Source of the DNA: Actinomycetospora chibensis
Lineage (GTDB): Bacteria > Actinomycetota > Actinomycetes > Mycobacteriales > Pseudonocardiaceae
Direction of reading: 5' to 3'
NCBI RefSeq assembly: GCF_028737215.1
Contig: NZ_JAQZAM010000003.1
Location: 248,001 to 312,000 of the forward strand
Length of the DNA stretch: 64,000 bases
Numbering within the stretch: position 1 is the first letter of the stretch; each line of letters starts with the position of its first letter. The notes beneath the pieces are model-generated. The model did not search any database and was not told the DNA's origin. It saw nothing but the letters and a program-made list of their open reading frames with translations. Below, one piece after another: positions 40,843 through 48,195 of this stretch. The position numbers and the translations under genes are program-made.

Positions 40843-42047
40843 CCATCGACGACGAGGTGCGTCGCCTGCCCACGCAGGAGATCACCACCCACACCGACAG
40901 CCGCGAGATCCTCGCGAACGCCGCCCGGGACACCGAGCGCTACGCGCTCGACGAGTACTTCATCGTCGACGTCGACTCCCACCACGTGGAGCTGGACTCG
41001 TGGCCGGAGATCCTGAAGTACCTCGACAGCCCCGTCCTGCGGGACACGGCCGAGCAGATGATGAAGAACTGGCCGAACGCGGCGCGGCTGGCCCTCCACA
41101 ACCACTCGCCGGGCCTGACGATGCAGGACGTCTCCGGGCGCATCCCGCACCAGGCCGCGCTGGGCGAGGAGACCCCCGGCACCGACAACGGCGCACACCG
41201 CGACGTGACCCTCGTGCGCCGGGCGATGGACGCGATGTCGATCGACGTCCAGATCGTGTTCCCGCAGCCGATGCTCGAGACCGGCCTGCACCCGCAGCCG
41301 CAGATCGCCACCGCGCTGCTGCAGGCCTACAACCGCTGGTTCACCGCGGAGGTCCTCCCGCGCGAGCCTCGCATCAAGACCATGCTGGGCCTCCCGTTCG
41401 AGGACCCCGACGCGTGCCTGGCCACGGTCGAGGAGTTCGCCGATCATCCGGGCGTCATCGGCTTCCTCGTCACGAGCCAGCGCCACGCGGGCGTGCACCG
41501 CAACGCCTACATGCCGCTCTACCGGATGCTCGAGGAGCGCGGCCTGCCGATCGGGTTCCACGCCGGGCCGAACCAGGCCGACTCGATGACGTCGACGATG
41601 AACAAGTTCCTCTCGGCGCACGCCATGAGCTTCGTGACCTGCAACATGACCCACATGACCAACTGGGTCATCAACGGGATCCCCGAGCGGTTCCCGGGGC
41701 TCAAGACGATCTGGATCGAGAGCGGCCTCGCGTGGGTGCCGTTCATGATGCAGCGGCTCGACCACGAGTACTACATGCGCCAGTCCGACGCCCCGCTGCT
41801 GACGAAGCCGCCGTCGCACTACATGCGCGAGATGTTCTACACCTCGCAGCCCATGGAGTGGACCGACGACGCCCTGCTCGAGTCCACGCTGCGGGCGATC
41901 GACGCGCCGAACTCGCTGATGTACTCCTCGGACTGGCCGCACTGGGACTTCGACGTGCCCGGGCGCATCGCGTCCCTGCCGTTCCTCGACGACCACGCCA
42001 AGCGCAACATCCTCGGCGAGACGGCCCGGAAGGTGTTCGGGCTCTGA
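40839..42047 (+). CDS. Amidohydrolase family 2 (ACMSD/decarboxylase-like)
   Basis: The 402-residue protein starts at ATG 40839 (ATGA overlap) with GAGGAG upstream. It has the TIM-barrel metal site of the ACMSD-related family: IVDVDSHHVE at strand 1, IGFHAGPNQ for the central His, TIWIESGLAWVPFMMQRLDH and the late Asp in LMYSSDWPHWDFD. The family holds nonoxidative decarboxylases and hydrolases of aromatic acids. Rieske neighbour and LysR control support aromatic catabolism. Which aromatic compound cannot be told. Confidence 0.87.
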   Translation: MTIDDEVRRLPTQEITTHTDSREILANAARDTERYALDEYFIVDVDSHHVELDSWPEILKYLDSPVLRDTAEQMMKNWPNAARLALHNHSPGLTMQDVSGRIPHQAALGEETPGTDNGAHRDVTLVRRAMDAMSIDVQIVFPQPMLETGLHPQPQIATALLQAYNRWFTAEVLPREPRIKTMLGLPFEDPDACLATVEEFADHPGVIGFLVTSQRHAGVHRNAYMPLYRMLEERGLPIGFHAGPNQADSMTSTMNKFLSAHAMSFVTCNMTHMTNWVINGIPERFPGLKTIWIESGLAWVPFMMQRLDHEYYMRQSDAPLLTKPPSHYMREMFYTSQPMEWTDDALLESTLRAIDAPNSLMYSSDWPHWDFDVPGRIASLPFLDDHAKRNILGETARKVFGL

Positions 42048-42060
42048 CGTCGGCGGGGGT

Positions 42061-42105
42061 TGTCAGCCCAGGGGCCACGCTGACGTTCAACGTCAGGAAA
42101 TCCAC
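42061..42105 (+). repeat. Structured intergenic repeat, copy C
   Basis: GTCAG and CTGAC pair around a 13-base loop CCCAGGGGCCACG, aligned with the loop of copies A and B with three changes. It is followed by TCAACGTCAGGAAATCCAC. The string TGACGTTCAACGTCA can also form a hairpin by itself. It lies 13 bases after the amidohydrolase stop. Confidence 0.6.
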
Positions 42106-42123
42106 CTCGATCATGCGACCGGT

Positions 42124-42170
42124 CCCGCCCGGCGCGGGGGTTTTCCCGCTCGGCGCCCCGATCGCGGGGC
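42124..42170 (+). terminator. Terminator with T-run plus second hairpin
   Basis: CCCGC pairs with GCGGG across CCGGC and is followed by GGTTTT. Directly behind it GCCCCG and CGGGGC pair across ATCG. They end the Rieske/amidohydrolase operon ahead of the siderophore-interacting gene. Confidence 0.65.
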
Positions 42171-42192
42171 GGGGTGGCACGCAGGGATGAAG

Positions 42193-42211
42193 TGAGGCTA
42201 GCCTTCCTCGC
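42193..42211 (+). promoter_or_regulatory. Candidate iron box (IdeR/DmdR type)
   Basis: TGAGGCTAGCCTTCCTCGC matches the usual IdeR palindrome at 10 of 19 positions, with 9 of the first 12 well placed (core AGG-x-TAG-x-CT). It sits 24 bases before the siderophore-interacting protein start, a sensible operator position. Confidence 0.5.
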
Positions 42212-42235
42212 ATTCGGGTGAGGGAGGGGAGTCGC

Positions 42236-43108
42236 GTGGCGCGGATGGCGGTGCTGCCGCTCCTGGAGGTCGTGGCCTCCGAACGACTCACTCCGCGCAT
42301 GCAGCGCGTGACGCTCGGTGGTTCCGGCAGCCCTGGCCTCCGCGCGCTCGACGCCGTCCCGCCCGCCGCGCACGTCCGCCTGCTGTTCGCCGAGCCCGGC
42401 GCGCCGGTGGTCCTGCCGACCCCCGGACCGCACGGCCTGAGCTGGCCCGACGACCACGACCGTCCCTACGCCCGCAGCATGACCGTGCGCTCGCTCGACG
42501 GGGTCCGGGGTGAGATGACGATCGACATCGCGCTGCACGGCGACTCCGCCGCCGGCCGCTGGGCCACCGCCGCCCGTCCCGGCGACCCCGCCGGCATCGT
42601 CGGGCCCGGAGGCGGGTGGACCCCGCCCGCCGACGCCACGGAGGTCCTGCTGGCGGGCGACGAGGCGGCCCTGCCCGCGATCGCCGCCCTGCTCGAGTGG
42701 CTGCCGAAGCACGCGCTCGTGCACACGGCGATCGAGGTGGAGGACGCCCTCGACGAGCAGGAGCTCGCCCGCCCGGTGCGCTGGGTGCACCGCGCGCGGG
42801 GCGAGACGCTCGTCGATGTCGTGCGCGCCCGGCCCGTCCCGGACGGCGCCGCCGCGTGGGTCGCGGGGGAGGGGCACGTCGTCAAGGCCATCCGCGAGAC
42901 CCTGCGCCTCGGCCGGGGACTGGGACGCAGCCACTGCCACGCCATCCGTTACTGGACGCGGGGCCGCTCCCACGAGGACTCCGAGAAGACCTTCGGTGCC
43001 GCGCGCGCGGAGGCCGCGCGCCGGGGCATCGAGCTCGTCACCACCCAGGACGTCCACGAGATGAGCTACGAGCTCATGACCGGTGGTTTCCGGCTCCCCG
43101 TGCTCTGA
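42236..43108 (+). CDS. Siderophore-interacting protein (flavin-dependent ferric reductase)
   Basis: The 290-residue protein starts at GTG 42236 behind GAGGGAGGGGA. FAD-binding region: DRPYARSMTVRSLDGVRGEM, IALHGDSAAGRWATAARPGD and the glycine-rich GIVGPGGGW. NAD(P)-like part: LLAGDEAALPAIAALLEWLP, AWVAGEGHVVKAIRETL and the conserved YWTRGRSHEDSEK near the end. The family reduces ferric siderophores in the cytoplasm to free iron. The iron-box-like site upstream fits iron repression. Confidence 0.93.
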   Translation: MARMAVLPLLEVVASERLTPRMQRVTLGGSGSPGLRALDAVPPAAHVRLLFAEPGAPVVLPTPGPHGLSWPDDHDRPYARSMTVRSLDGVRGEMTIDIALHGDSAAGRWATAARPGDPAGIVGPGGGWTPPADATEVLLAGDEAALPAIAALLEWLPKHALVHTAIEVEDALDEQELARPVRWVHRARGETLVDVVRARPVPDGAAAWVAGEGHVVKAIRETLRLGRGLGRSHCHAIRYWTRGRSHEDSEKTFGAARAEAARRGIELVTTQDVHEMSYELMTGGFRLPVL

Positions 43109-43187
43109 ACCGACGTCCCCCACATGATCCCGGCCGGTCTCGGGCAGACTCCTCGCACCGACGGTGGACCGACGCGAGGGGTGGCGG

Positions 43188-44834
43188 GTGGCGGACGAGG
43201 GCGAGCTGATCGCCGAGCGCTACCGCGTCCGGACGCGCGTCGGGCAGGGCGCCATGGGCGTCGTGTGGCGGGCCGAGGACGAGCGCCTGCAGCGGGAGGT
43301 GGCCCTCAAACAGGTGTCGCTGCCCGCGGGGGCCGACGAGCAGGCCCGCGACCAGGCTCACCGCCGGGTGTTCCGCGAGGCCCGGATGATCGCCCGCCTG
43401 CACCATCCGCACGCGATCGCGGTCTACGACGTCGTCGAGCACGACGGGCAGCCGTGGCTGGTCATGGAGTACCTGGCCTCGCGCAGCCTCGCCGAGGTCC
43501 TGGTCGCCGACGGGCCGCTGGACCCCGAGCACGTCGCGCACATCGGGCGCCAGGTGGCCGACGCCCTCGCCGCGGCCCACGAGGCCGGGATGGTGCACCG
43601 CGACATCAAGCCCGGCAACGTCCTGCTCGGCGACGACGGCCTGGCCAAGGTCACCGACTTCGGCATCGCCCGCGCCGTCGACGACGTCACCATCACCTCG
43701 ACCGGGATGATGGCGGGCACCCCGGCCTACCTCGCCCCGGAGGTCGCGCGGGGCGGGACGGCCGACTTCCGCTCGGACGTCTACTCGCTGGGCTCGACGC
43801 TCTACACCGCGCTCGAGGGCGTGCCGCCCTTCGGCACGGGGGACAATCCCCTCGCCGTCCTGCACCGCGTCGCCTCCGGCGAGTACGCCCCGCCGTCCCC
43901 GCGGGGCCCGATCACCCCGCTGCTCGAGCACCTGCTGCAGCCCGACCCCGCGAGCCGCCCGGGAATGCACCGCGTGCGCGGCGACCTCGCCCGGCTCGTC
44001 GCCGCCGAGGCCGGCACCGAGGAGGGGCCGGTCACGCCGTTCTTCGTCCGTCCCGAGGCTCCGCCGCCCCCGGGGCCGGGTCCGGGGCCGGGGTCCGGGC
44101 CGCCCGCGCCCCCGCCCGTCCCGCCTGCCCCGTCGACGGGGGTCCCCCAGCCGTCCGGCCCCGGTGGGCGTGCGACCGCGGGGGTGGTGCCGGACGGGGT
44201 CGTGGCGACGGAGCCCGCCGACATCCCGCCCTCGACGCGGCCCTCGACGCGGCCCGCGACCACGGCACCGGTCGCGACGCAGGACCGCGAGGACGGCCCC
44301 CCGGAGGACGGCGGACGGCGCCGGCGCTGGCCGTGGGTCGTCGCGGTGGCGGCGGTCCTCGTGGTGCTCGTCGCCGTCGTGCTCGCCGCCCTGCTCGGGA
44401 CGCCGGGCAGCCGACCGGGGGCCTCGGTCCCGGGGAGCACGGCGTCGCCGGAGGCCGGCGACGGCAACGCGACGACCTCGGAGGCAGGAGCGGGGAGCGA
44501 CGGTGCGCTCGCCGGCGGGCCGGAGGACCAGGCGCGCCAGCAGGCGATCATCGACTACTACGGCCTGCTGCCCAACCGGCTGGACGAGGGCTGGCAGCGC
44601 CTGACGCCCTCGTTCCAGTCCTCGACCGCGGGTGGGTTCGAGAACTACCGCAGCTTCTGGGCGACCATCCAACAGGTCACGGTCCGCGGGGTGTCGCCCG
44701 CGGGCGGCGACGAGGTCGACGCCACCGTGACCTACCGCTACGCCGACGGCCGGGAGGTCGACGAGCGCACGGTGTTCCGGCTGGCCTTCGCCGACGGCAT
44801 CTGGAAGATCGACGGGCAGCGGCAGGCGAACTAA
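43188..44834 (+). CDS. PknB-type Ser/Thr protein kinase with extracytoplasmic NTF2-like domain
   Basis: The 548-residue protein is chosen to start at GTG 43188 behind GAGGGG (GTG 43164 is also in frame). Kinase domain: VGQGAMGVV, K41 in VALKQV, HRDIKPGN with D139, DFG at D157, AGTPAYLAPE. A Pro-rich linker (290-370) leads to a membrane helix at about 381-403. The extracytoplasmic end, IIDYYGLLPNRLDEGWQRL to FADGIWKIDGQ, looks like an NTF2-like ligand-sensing domain. No PASTA repeats. Substrates unknown. Confidence 0.92.
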   Translation: MADEGELIAERYRVRTRVGQGAMGVVWRAEDERLQREVALKQVSLPAGADEQARDQAHRRVFREARMIARLHHPHAIAVYDVVEHDGQPWLVMEYLASRSLAEVLVADGPLDPEHVAHIGRQVADALAAAHEAGMVHRDIKPGNVLLGDDGLAKVTDFGIARAVDDVTITSTGMMAGTPAYLAPEVARGGTADFRSDVYSLGSTLYTALEGVPPFGTGDNPLAVLHRVASGEYAPPSPRGPITPLLEHLLQPDPASRPGMHRVRGDLARLVAAEAGTEEGPVTPFFVRPEAPPPPGPGPGPGSGPPAPPPVPPAPSTGVPQPSGPGGRATAGVVPDGVVATEPADIPPSTRPSTRPATTAPVATQDREDGPPEDGGRRRRWPWVVAVAAVLVVLVAVVLAALLGTPGSRPGASVPGSTASPEAGDGNATTSEAGAGSDGALAGGPEDQARQQAIIDYYGLLPNRLDEGWQRLTPSFQSSTAGGFENYRSFWATIQQVTVRGVSPAGGDEVDATVTYRYADGREVDERTVFRLAFADGIWKIDGQRQAN

Positions 44835-44953
44835 CGCGTCGGGAAGGCCGAGCCCTCGTCGTCGGACTTCTTCGCCTTCTTGATCGCCCGCTTCTCCTTG
44901 AGGCTCTTGTCGGACTTCTTCGAGGAGGACTGGCGAGGGGACTTGTCGGACAT
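44831..44953 (-). CDS. Lys/Ser-rich small protein, 40 residues
   Basis: ATG 44953 has GGGAG six bases upstream. The peptide starts MSDKSPRQSSSKKSDKSLKE and continues with KRAIKKAKKS, then an acidic end. It is very basic, like small actinobacterial proteins with the MxDKSPRQ start that I recall. It may bind nucleic acid. Its stop overlaps the kinase stop in opposite direction. Confidence 0.75.
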   Translation of the reverse strand: MSDKSPRQSSSKKSDKSLKEKRAIKKAKKSDDEGSAFPTR

Positions 44954-45105
44954 CGGGAGCTCCCGGCGGTTCGGATCACGGTGGATCGAATCCGAGGGGG
45001 TACACGCGCCGATCGTCGTTCCCGGATGCGACTTCCGGCGCTGCGCACCGGGTGGTCAGCTCGAATCTACCGCGCGGGCGCCCTCCGGGACACCGAACGC
45101 CGGGA

Positions 45106-46233
45106 TCAGCCCGCGAACCATCCCGAGGGGGCGAGCCCGCCGCCCCCGACCAGCCGCGGGACGTAGTGATCGGTGTAGATGCGCGCGACGAGCTCCCGCC
45201 TGCTGCGGACGCCGACCTTCGCGAAGATCTTCTTGAGGTGGTCCTGGACGGTGTAGGCCGACAGGTGCAGCCGCTGCGCGACGTCGGCGGTGTCGACGCC
45301 CGCGAGGACGAGGCCGACGACGTCGCGCTCGCGGTCGGTGAGGCCGTAGGACGCGACGATCAGGGGGATCACCTCGGGCGGACGCGCGTCCTCGAGGGTG
45401 ACGACGACGTCGGTGCCGCGGTCACCCCGTCCGACCAACGGGGAGGCGTGCGCGACCAGCCAGCGCCCGGACCGCGACCGCAGGCGCGCCCGCGGCGGCG
45501 GCGCCGTCGGGTCGAGCGCGCGCCTCCGGGCGGCGCCGACGATGGCGCACACGATCTGCGGCAGCGGCGCCTCCCCGAGCGTCCCGCCGCCGAGCTCGGA
45601 GATCCGGGCCTCGGCGCCGGCGTTCGCCGACACGACCTCGTCGTCGGCACCGACCACGAGCACCGCCGGACCGTCGCCGTCCCCGGCGGCCGCGAGGTCG
45701 ACCGCGCCGGCGACGAGCCCGGCCCGCAGGCCCCGGGCGAACCCGCCCGCCACGGAGCTGACGAACTCCTGCTCGGCGGGGGTGAAGGTGCGCCCGCCCT
45801 GGTGGAAGAGCGCGATCCCGCCCCACGTCGCCCCGTCGGCCGCCAGGCCGGCGCGCAGCTCGTCGGAGTAGTCCCAGAGCGGGGAGAACATCTCCGCCCA
45901 CCGACGCGAGCGCGCGAGGTCGCCGCCGGTCTCGGTGCCGAGCGCCGTCACGGCGCCGGGCCGCCGCGTCACCGCCCGGAAGTCGTAGACGTCGTCGACC
46001 TCGTACTCGTAGTACGACCACTGCAGATCGTGGTCGTCGTCGACGTCGCCCCACTTGACCGTCGCGGTGACGAGCTCGTTGGCAGGGTCGAGCGTCGCGA
46101 GGCACGCCGCCGAGAACGGGAGCGCCCGCCGCAGCGTCTCGATCGCGGCCGCGCCGAAGGTCGTCCAGTCCAGGCCCGCCGCGGCCAGCCCGTCGATCTG
46201 ATCACGCACCCGCTCGGCCCTCATGACAGCCAC
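45106..46233 (-). CDS. LuxR-family regulator with GAF-like N-terminus
   Basis: The 375-residue protein starts at GTG 46233 or the ATG at 46224. The C-terminal HTH is SYGLTDRERDVVGLVLAGVD, then VAQRLHLSAYTVQDHLKKIF and KVGVRSRRELVARIYTDHY. The N-terminal region of about 170 residues looks GAF-like, with FSAACLATLDPANELVTATV and FTPAEQEFVSSVAGGFARGL, and a PAS-like middle (VLVVGADDEVVSANAGAEAR). It is divergent from RidA and a flavin oxidase, with two CCCAG/CTGGG dyads between. Confidence 0.9.
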   Translation of the reverse strand: MAVMRAERVRDQIDGLAAAGLDWTTFGAAAIETLRRALPFSAACLATLDPANELVTATVKWGDVDDDHDLQWSYYEYEVDDVYDFRAVTRRPGAVTALGTETGGDLARSRRWAEMFSPLWDYSDELRAGLAADGATWGGIALFHQGGRTFTPAEQEFVSSVAGGFARGLRAGLVAGAVDLAAAGDGDGPAVLVVGADDEVVSANAGAEARISELGGGTLGEAPLPQIVCAIVGAARRRALDPTAPPPRARLRSRSGRWLVAHASPLVGRGDRGTDVVVTLEDARPPEVIPLIVASYGLTDRERDVVGLVLAGVDTADVAQRLHLSAYTVQDHLKKIFAKVGVRSRRELVARIYTDHYVPRLVGGGGLAPSGWFAG

Positions 46234-46237
46234 ATCA

Positions 46238-46286
46238 CCCAGCGTAGTAGCGGCTGGGCCGGACGAGGTATCCCAGATTCCTGGGA
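46238..46286. promoter_or_regulatory. Two CCCAG...CTGGG dyads between LuxR and RidA genes
   Basis: Site 1 is CCCAGC-N9-GCTGGG (46238-46258); site 2 is TCCCAG-ATTC-CTGGGA (46271-46286). Both are perfect and share the half site CCCAG. They lie in the divergent promoter and are likely operators of the LuxR protein. Confidence 0.5.
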
Positions 46287-46313
46287 GGGCAGGACACCAG
46301 GAGGCTGGGATGG

Positions 46314-46760
46314 GTGGGCGTGTCCCGCCGGCGCACGCTCCTGGTCATGCCGAACCCCCAGCTCCTCGCCCCGCAGCGGATCAACCCGACGACCTGGAAC
46401 GCACCCTTCCGCTACGACCAGGCCCAACTCCGCCCGGCACCGCAGCAGTTACTCACCGTTGCTGGTCAGGGCTCGCTCGACGTGGACGGAACGCTCCTGC
46501 ACGTCGGGGACATGACGTCGCAGATGGCGCTCGCCATGGCCAACGTGGAGGACCTCCTCGCCGCCGGCGGCATGGACCTGCGCGACGTCAGCCGCCTCGT
46601 CGTCCACGTGACCGACATGGACGCCGCCCTCGCGGCCTACGGCGCGATCACCGAGCGGCTCGAGGCCCTCGACGCCACCCCGCCCGCGACCCTCGTCGAG
46701 GTCGCGCGCCTCGCCCTGCCCGGCATGGCGGTCGAGATCGACGCCACCGCCGGCCGCTGA
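46314..46760 (+). CDS. RidA-family protein (enamine/imine deaminase-like)
   Basis: The family hydrolyses reactive enamines/imines. GTG 46314 has a strong AGGAGG nine bases upstream; the ATG at 46347 fits the usual family N-terminus better but lacks a ribosome site. The core is LTVAGQGSLDVDGTLLHVGD, MTSQMALAMANVEDLLAAGG, SRLVVHVTDMDAALAAYGA and PPATLVEVARLALPGMAVEI. The Arg of the canonical R-T/P-x-R-x site is replaced by V-E-V-A-R-L, so check for the family variant. It probably works with the adjacent flavin oxidase. Confidence 0.82.
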   Translation: MGVSRRRTLLVMPNPQLLAPQRINPTTWNAPFRYDQAQLRPAPQQLLTVAGQGSLDVDGTLLHVGDMTSQMALAMANVEDLLAAGGMDLRDVSRLVVHVTDMDAALAAYGAITERLEALDATPPATLVEVARLALPGMAVEIDATAGR

Positions 46761-46797
46761 CTCCCTCTCCCCACACCCCACCCCGGAAGGACATCCC

Positions 46798-48147
46798 GTG
46801 ACCGCCTCCACCTCCACCCCCACCTCCTCCACGTCGGCCCTGCTCCCCGATGACCCCGCCTTCGCCGCGGCCGTCGCCCCGTTCGTCACGACCCTGACCC
46901 CACGCCCCGATCTGGTCGTGGCGGCCCGCAGTCCGAGTGACGTCGTCGAGGCCGTCCGGTGGGCGGGCGCCGCGGGTCGTCCGGTCACCGTCCAGGCCAC
47001 CGGTCACCAGCTGCTCTCCGACCTCGCCGGCTCGATGCTGGTCTCGACGCGCCACCTCGACACCGTCCGCGTCGACCCGGAGGCGCGCACGGCCGTCGTC
47101 GGCGGCGGCGCGCAGTGGCACCAGGTGATCGCGGCCGCCGCCCCGCACGGCCTCGCCCCGATCTGTGGCTCGTCGTCGAAGGTCGGCGTCGTCGGCTTCA
47201 GCCTCGGTGGCGGGCACGGCCCGCTGTCGCGGGCGTTCGGGACGGGCGCCGACCAGGTGCGCCGTGTCCGCCTCGTCACCGCCGACGGCGTGGAGCGCGA
47301 CGTCGACACCGAGCGCGAGCCCGAGCTGTTCGCCGCGCTGTGCGGCGGCAAGACCGGCTTCGGGGTCGTCACCGAGATCGAGATCGCGCTGCACCCCGTG
47401 GCACGGCTCTACGGCGGTGGGATCTTCTTCCCCGGCGCCGCGTCCCCGGAGCTCCTGCACGCGTGGCGGGAGTGGGTCACGACGCTGCCCACCGACACCT
47501 CGAGCTCGGTCGCGCTTCTGCGCCTGCCTCCGGACCCGTCGCTGCCGCCGCCGCTGCAGGGCCGGTTCGTGGTGCACCTGCGGTTCGCGCACCTGGGGTC
47601 GGCCGAGGAGGGGGCCGCGCTGTTGGCACCCATGCGGGCGGTCGCGGAGCCGATCGCCGACATGGTCGACGAGATGCCGTTCGCGGCGATCGACGCGATC
47701 CACGCCGACCCCACCGACCCGATGCCGATCTGGGACGAGTCGGCGACGCTGTCGGCGCTGCCCGCCGAGGCCGTCGACGCGCTGCTGGCCGTCGCGGGGC
47801 CGGGGGTCGGGACGCCGCTGGTCATGGCCGAGCTGCGGCAGCTCGGCGGGGCGATCGCGCGCGGTCCCGAGCGGGCGTTCGACGCCGTCGCCGGCCGCGA
47901 TGCGGCGTTCACCCTCTACGCGCTCGCGCCGATGTTCCCGCCGATCGCGGGGATCGCCCCGGCCGCGGCCCGCGGTGTGGTCGATGCCCTGCGGCCCTGG
48001 GCGATCGGCGGGCTGCCGAACTTCCAGGGCCCCGCGTCCGGAGGGCGGCTCGGGGCGCTGTGGGACGAGGAGACCCTGGCGCGCCTCACCGCGGTTCGCG
48101 AGCAGTACGACCCGAGCGCCATGTTCCGTACGATCGGCCTGCGCTGA
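46798..48147 (+). CDS. FAD-binding oxidoreductase, berberine-bridge / 6-hydroxynicotine oxidase type
   Basis: The 449-residue protein starts at GTG 46798 behind GGAAGGA. FAD-binding PCMH region: VVAARSPSDVVEAVRWAGAA, GRPVTVQATGHQLLSDLAGS (the His is the likely covalent FAD site), ARTAVVGGGAQWHQVIAAAA, and VGFSLGGGHGPLSRAFG. The end YDPSAMFRT is a variant of YDP-x-N-x-F. It lies 37 bases after RidA. The pair suggests oxidation of an amine or alcohol followed by imine clean-up. The LuxR protein may control it. Confidence 0.9.
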   Translation: MTASTSTPTSSTSALLPDDPAFAAAVAPFVTTLTPRPDLVVAARSPSDVVEAVRWAGAAGRPVTVQATGHQLLSDLAGSMLVSTRHLDTVRVDPEARTAVVGGGAQWHQVIAAAAPHGLAPICGSSSKVGVVGFSLGGGHGPLSRAFGTGADQVRRVRLVTADGVERDVDTEREPELFAALCGGKTGFGVVTEIEIALHPVARLYGGGIFFPGAASPELLHAWREWVTTLPTDTSSSVALLRLPPDPSLPPPLQGRFVVHLRFAHLGSAEEGAALLAPMRAVAEPIADMVDEMPFAAIDAIHADPTDPMPIWDESATLSALPAEAVDALLAVAGPGVGTPLVMAELRQLGGAIARGPERAFDAVAGRDAAFTLYALAPMFPPIAGIAPAAARGVVDALRPWAIGGLPNFQGPASGGRLGALWDEETLARLTAVREQYDPSAMFRTIGLR

Positions 48148-48153
48148 CCCACC

Positions 48154-48195
48154 CGTGAGCGAAGTTCGGGGCTATAGCCCCGAACTTCGCTCACG
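48154..48195. terminator. Perfect 42-nt palindrome, copy 2 (GAAGTTCGGGG type)
   Basis: Identical over 42 bases to the element at 19031. Here it lies between converging genes: six bases after the flavin oxidase stop, and the NIS synthetase stop codon (48193-48191) is inside its right arm. It can terminate both. Confidence 0.85.

Noticed and set aside
48154-48195. Insertion-sequence ends or attachment sites at the identical palindromes
   Set aside because: No transposase or integrase gene is in the window, no target duplication is visible, and the elements end at gene stops.
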